Assembly (NCBI GenBank): GCA_913058345.1 | Contig: CAJXQR010000001.1 | Coordinates: 1 to 64,000, forward strand | Source: an uncultured Gammaproteobacteria bacterium | GTDB taxonomy: Bacteria; Pseudomonadota; Gammaproteobacteria; Pseudomonadales; Porticoccaceae | Direction: 5' to 3' | DNA: 64,000 bases | Shown: in pieces, positions 63,399 through 64,000 of the stretch | Layout of the letters: each line of letters begins with the position of its first letter | How positions within the stretch are numbered: the first letter of the stretch is position 1 | Notes under the pieces: model-generated | Databases searched by the model: none | What the model saw: the letters and a program-made list of their open reading frames with translations, nothing else | What the model was told of the DNA's origin: nothing | Translations under genes and position numbers: made by a program

Positions 63399-64000
63399 AA
63401 AAAACCGGTATTTTTTTCATCGCCTTATCGCTTGGTCTTATTGTCGGCGTCATCGTCGGTACGAACTTTTTTAATAGGCAATCTGCCAAAGCTGATGAAA
63501 GGGCACAGCATTCTGATGAGCCCCTCTATTGGCAAGCACCCATGGATGCTAACTACCAGCGCGATGAGCCGGGTCTGTCACCGATGGGCATGCCCTTGGT
63601 TCCTGTGTATGCAGAGCGGTCTGGGACGGCAAAACAAAGCCCAGGGTTGGTGACAATATCCCCAGAGGTTGAAAATAACTTAGGTGTGCGCACGGCGCTG
63701 GTTGAATTTAAATCCCTTGAATTAGCGATTAATACGGTCGGCTATGTGGGCTTTGATGAGGACCGCTTGATTCATATCCACCCGCGTGTTGAGGGTTGGT
63801 TGGAGCAACTTTATGTTAAGTCAGAGGGCGAGACGGTTCTGGCTGGGCAACCTTTGTACGCCATGTATTCTCCGAAACTGGTGGCGGCTCAGGAGGAGTT
63901 CGTGCTTGCCCTGAAACGCGGTAATCAACGCTTGATACGCTCTGGAGAAGAGCGGCTGCAGACTTTACAGGTGGCACAGGCACAAATTAATGCCTTAAAA
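63395..64000 (+). CDS. RND efflux periplasmic adaptor subunit, CusB-like (partial)
   Basis: Open to the window edge with no stop; at least 202 residues are present. An N-terminal helix (IFFIALSLGLIVGVIVG) anchors it. A heavy-metal-binding-type motif follows, YWQAPMDANYQRDEPG and SPMGMPLVPVY, in which the cysteines of the YHS-like version are replaced by Ala/Pro/Met. Then comes the membrane-fusion barrel-sandwich (VTISPEVENNLGVRTA, VGYVGFDEDRLIHIHPRVEGWLEQLYV) and the start of the coiled-coil hairpin (PLYAMYSPKLVAAQEEF). This is the layout of Cu/Ag adaptors. The RND pump (CusA) presumably follows beyond 64000. Confidence 0.9.
   Translation, partial: MKKTGIFFIALSLGLIVGVIVGTNFFNRQSAKADERAQHSDEPLYWQAPMDANYQRDEPGLSPMGMPLVPVYAERSGTAKQSPGLVTISPEVENNLGVRTALVEFKSLELAINTVGYVGFDEDRLIHIHPRVEGWLEQLYVKSEGETVLAGQPLYAMYSPKLVAAQEEFVLALKRGNQRLIRSGEERLQTLQVAQAQINALK

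Noticed and set aside
1-64000. CRISPR arrays, tRNA or rRNA genes, insertion sequences, prophage genes, toxin-antitoxin pairs
   Set aside because: Intergenic regions were read for repeats, cloverleaf arms and transposase-like motifs; none was found. A tRNA scan or covariance search could still reveal a short RNA missed by eye.

Overview
The window reads as chromosome of a gammaproteobacterium with moderate GC content. The map-glnD-dapC/dapD/dapE arrangement, the long-form DapD, the rpsB-to-rnhB order and the PA3496-like small protein next to a ccm cluster all resemble Pseudomonas and its marine relatives (Cellvibrionales or Spongiibacteraceae type). That placement is inference from gene order and protein resemblance; no 16S rRNA, tRNA or other marker RNA was seen. 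Nearly all of the sequence is coding. There is no prophage, IS element, CRISPR array or integron.

Layout. (1) 1-5.1 kb, minus: cmoA-cmoB (wobble-uridine modification of tRNA) and a PreP-type M16 peptidase. (2) 5.3-13.4 kb: an accessory lipid or acyl-CoA catabolic patch with a dienelactone hydrolase, two tandem class III CoA transferases, a truncated haemoglobin, an acyl-CoA ligase, an SDR and an HSL-type esterase. A decayed open frame lies inside it. (3) 13.6-21 kb: a beta-CASP nuclease, a fatty-acid-hydroxylase-like enzyme, a two-subunit sodium/solute symporter, an OmpA-type lipoprotein, RsmJ and an EamA exporter. (4) 21-29.5 kb, minus: map, glnD, dapC, nth, a YffB/ArsC-like protein, dapD and dapE, i.e. 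lysine/diaminopimelate synthesis plus nitrogen sensing. (5) 29.6-44.6 kb, plus: the housekeeping run rpsB-tsf-pyrH-frr-uppS-cdsA-dxr-rseP-bamA-skp-lpxD-fabZ-lpxA-lpxB-rnhB (translation, isoprenoids, outer-membrane and lipid A assembly). (6) 44.7-47.1 kb: arsS and two glycosyltransferases, an arsenosugar-type module. (7) 47.3-54.9 kb: a small conserved protein and the full cytochrome c maturation operon ccmABCDEFGHI. (8) 54.9-58.2 kb: YtoQ, a conserved unknown, a VIT-family transporter and a serralysin-like M10 peptidase with a Calx-beta tail. (9) 58.5-61.3 kb, minus: arsR-gap-arsJ, export of arsenate as 1-arseno-3-phosphoglycerate. (10) 61.4 kb to the end: a Cys/His/Met-rich secreted protein, a TolC-type channel and a CusB-like adaptor cut by the window edge, i.e. 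the start of a heavy-metal RND efflux operon.

The strongest non-routine observations are as follows. The arsR gene has a well-matched -35/-10 promoter, a perfect dyad filling its spacer, and a predicted start at or next to the initiation codon, so the mRNA may be leaderless. Three complementary arms before the small gene upstream of ccm can form two mutually exclusive hairpins. Two arsenic modules lie 11 kb apart without arsM, arsC or arsB. CmoB carries an insert of about 47 residues. Nth has an unusual cysteine spacing. LpxA has Ala at the acyl-chain ruler position. No wholly new multigene system could be demonstrated.
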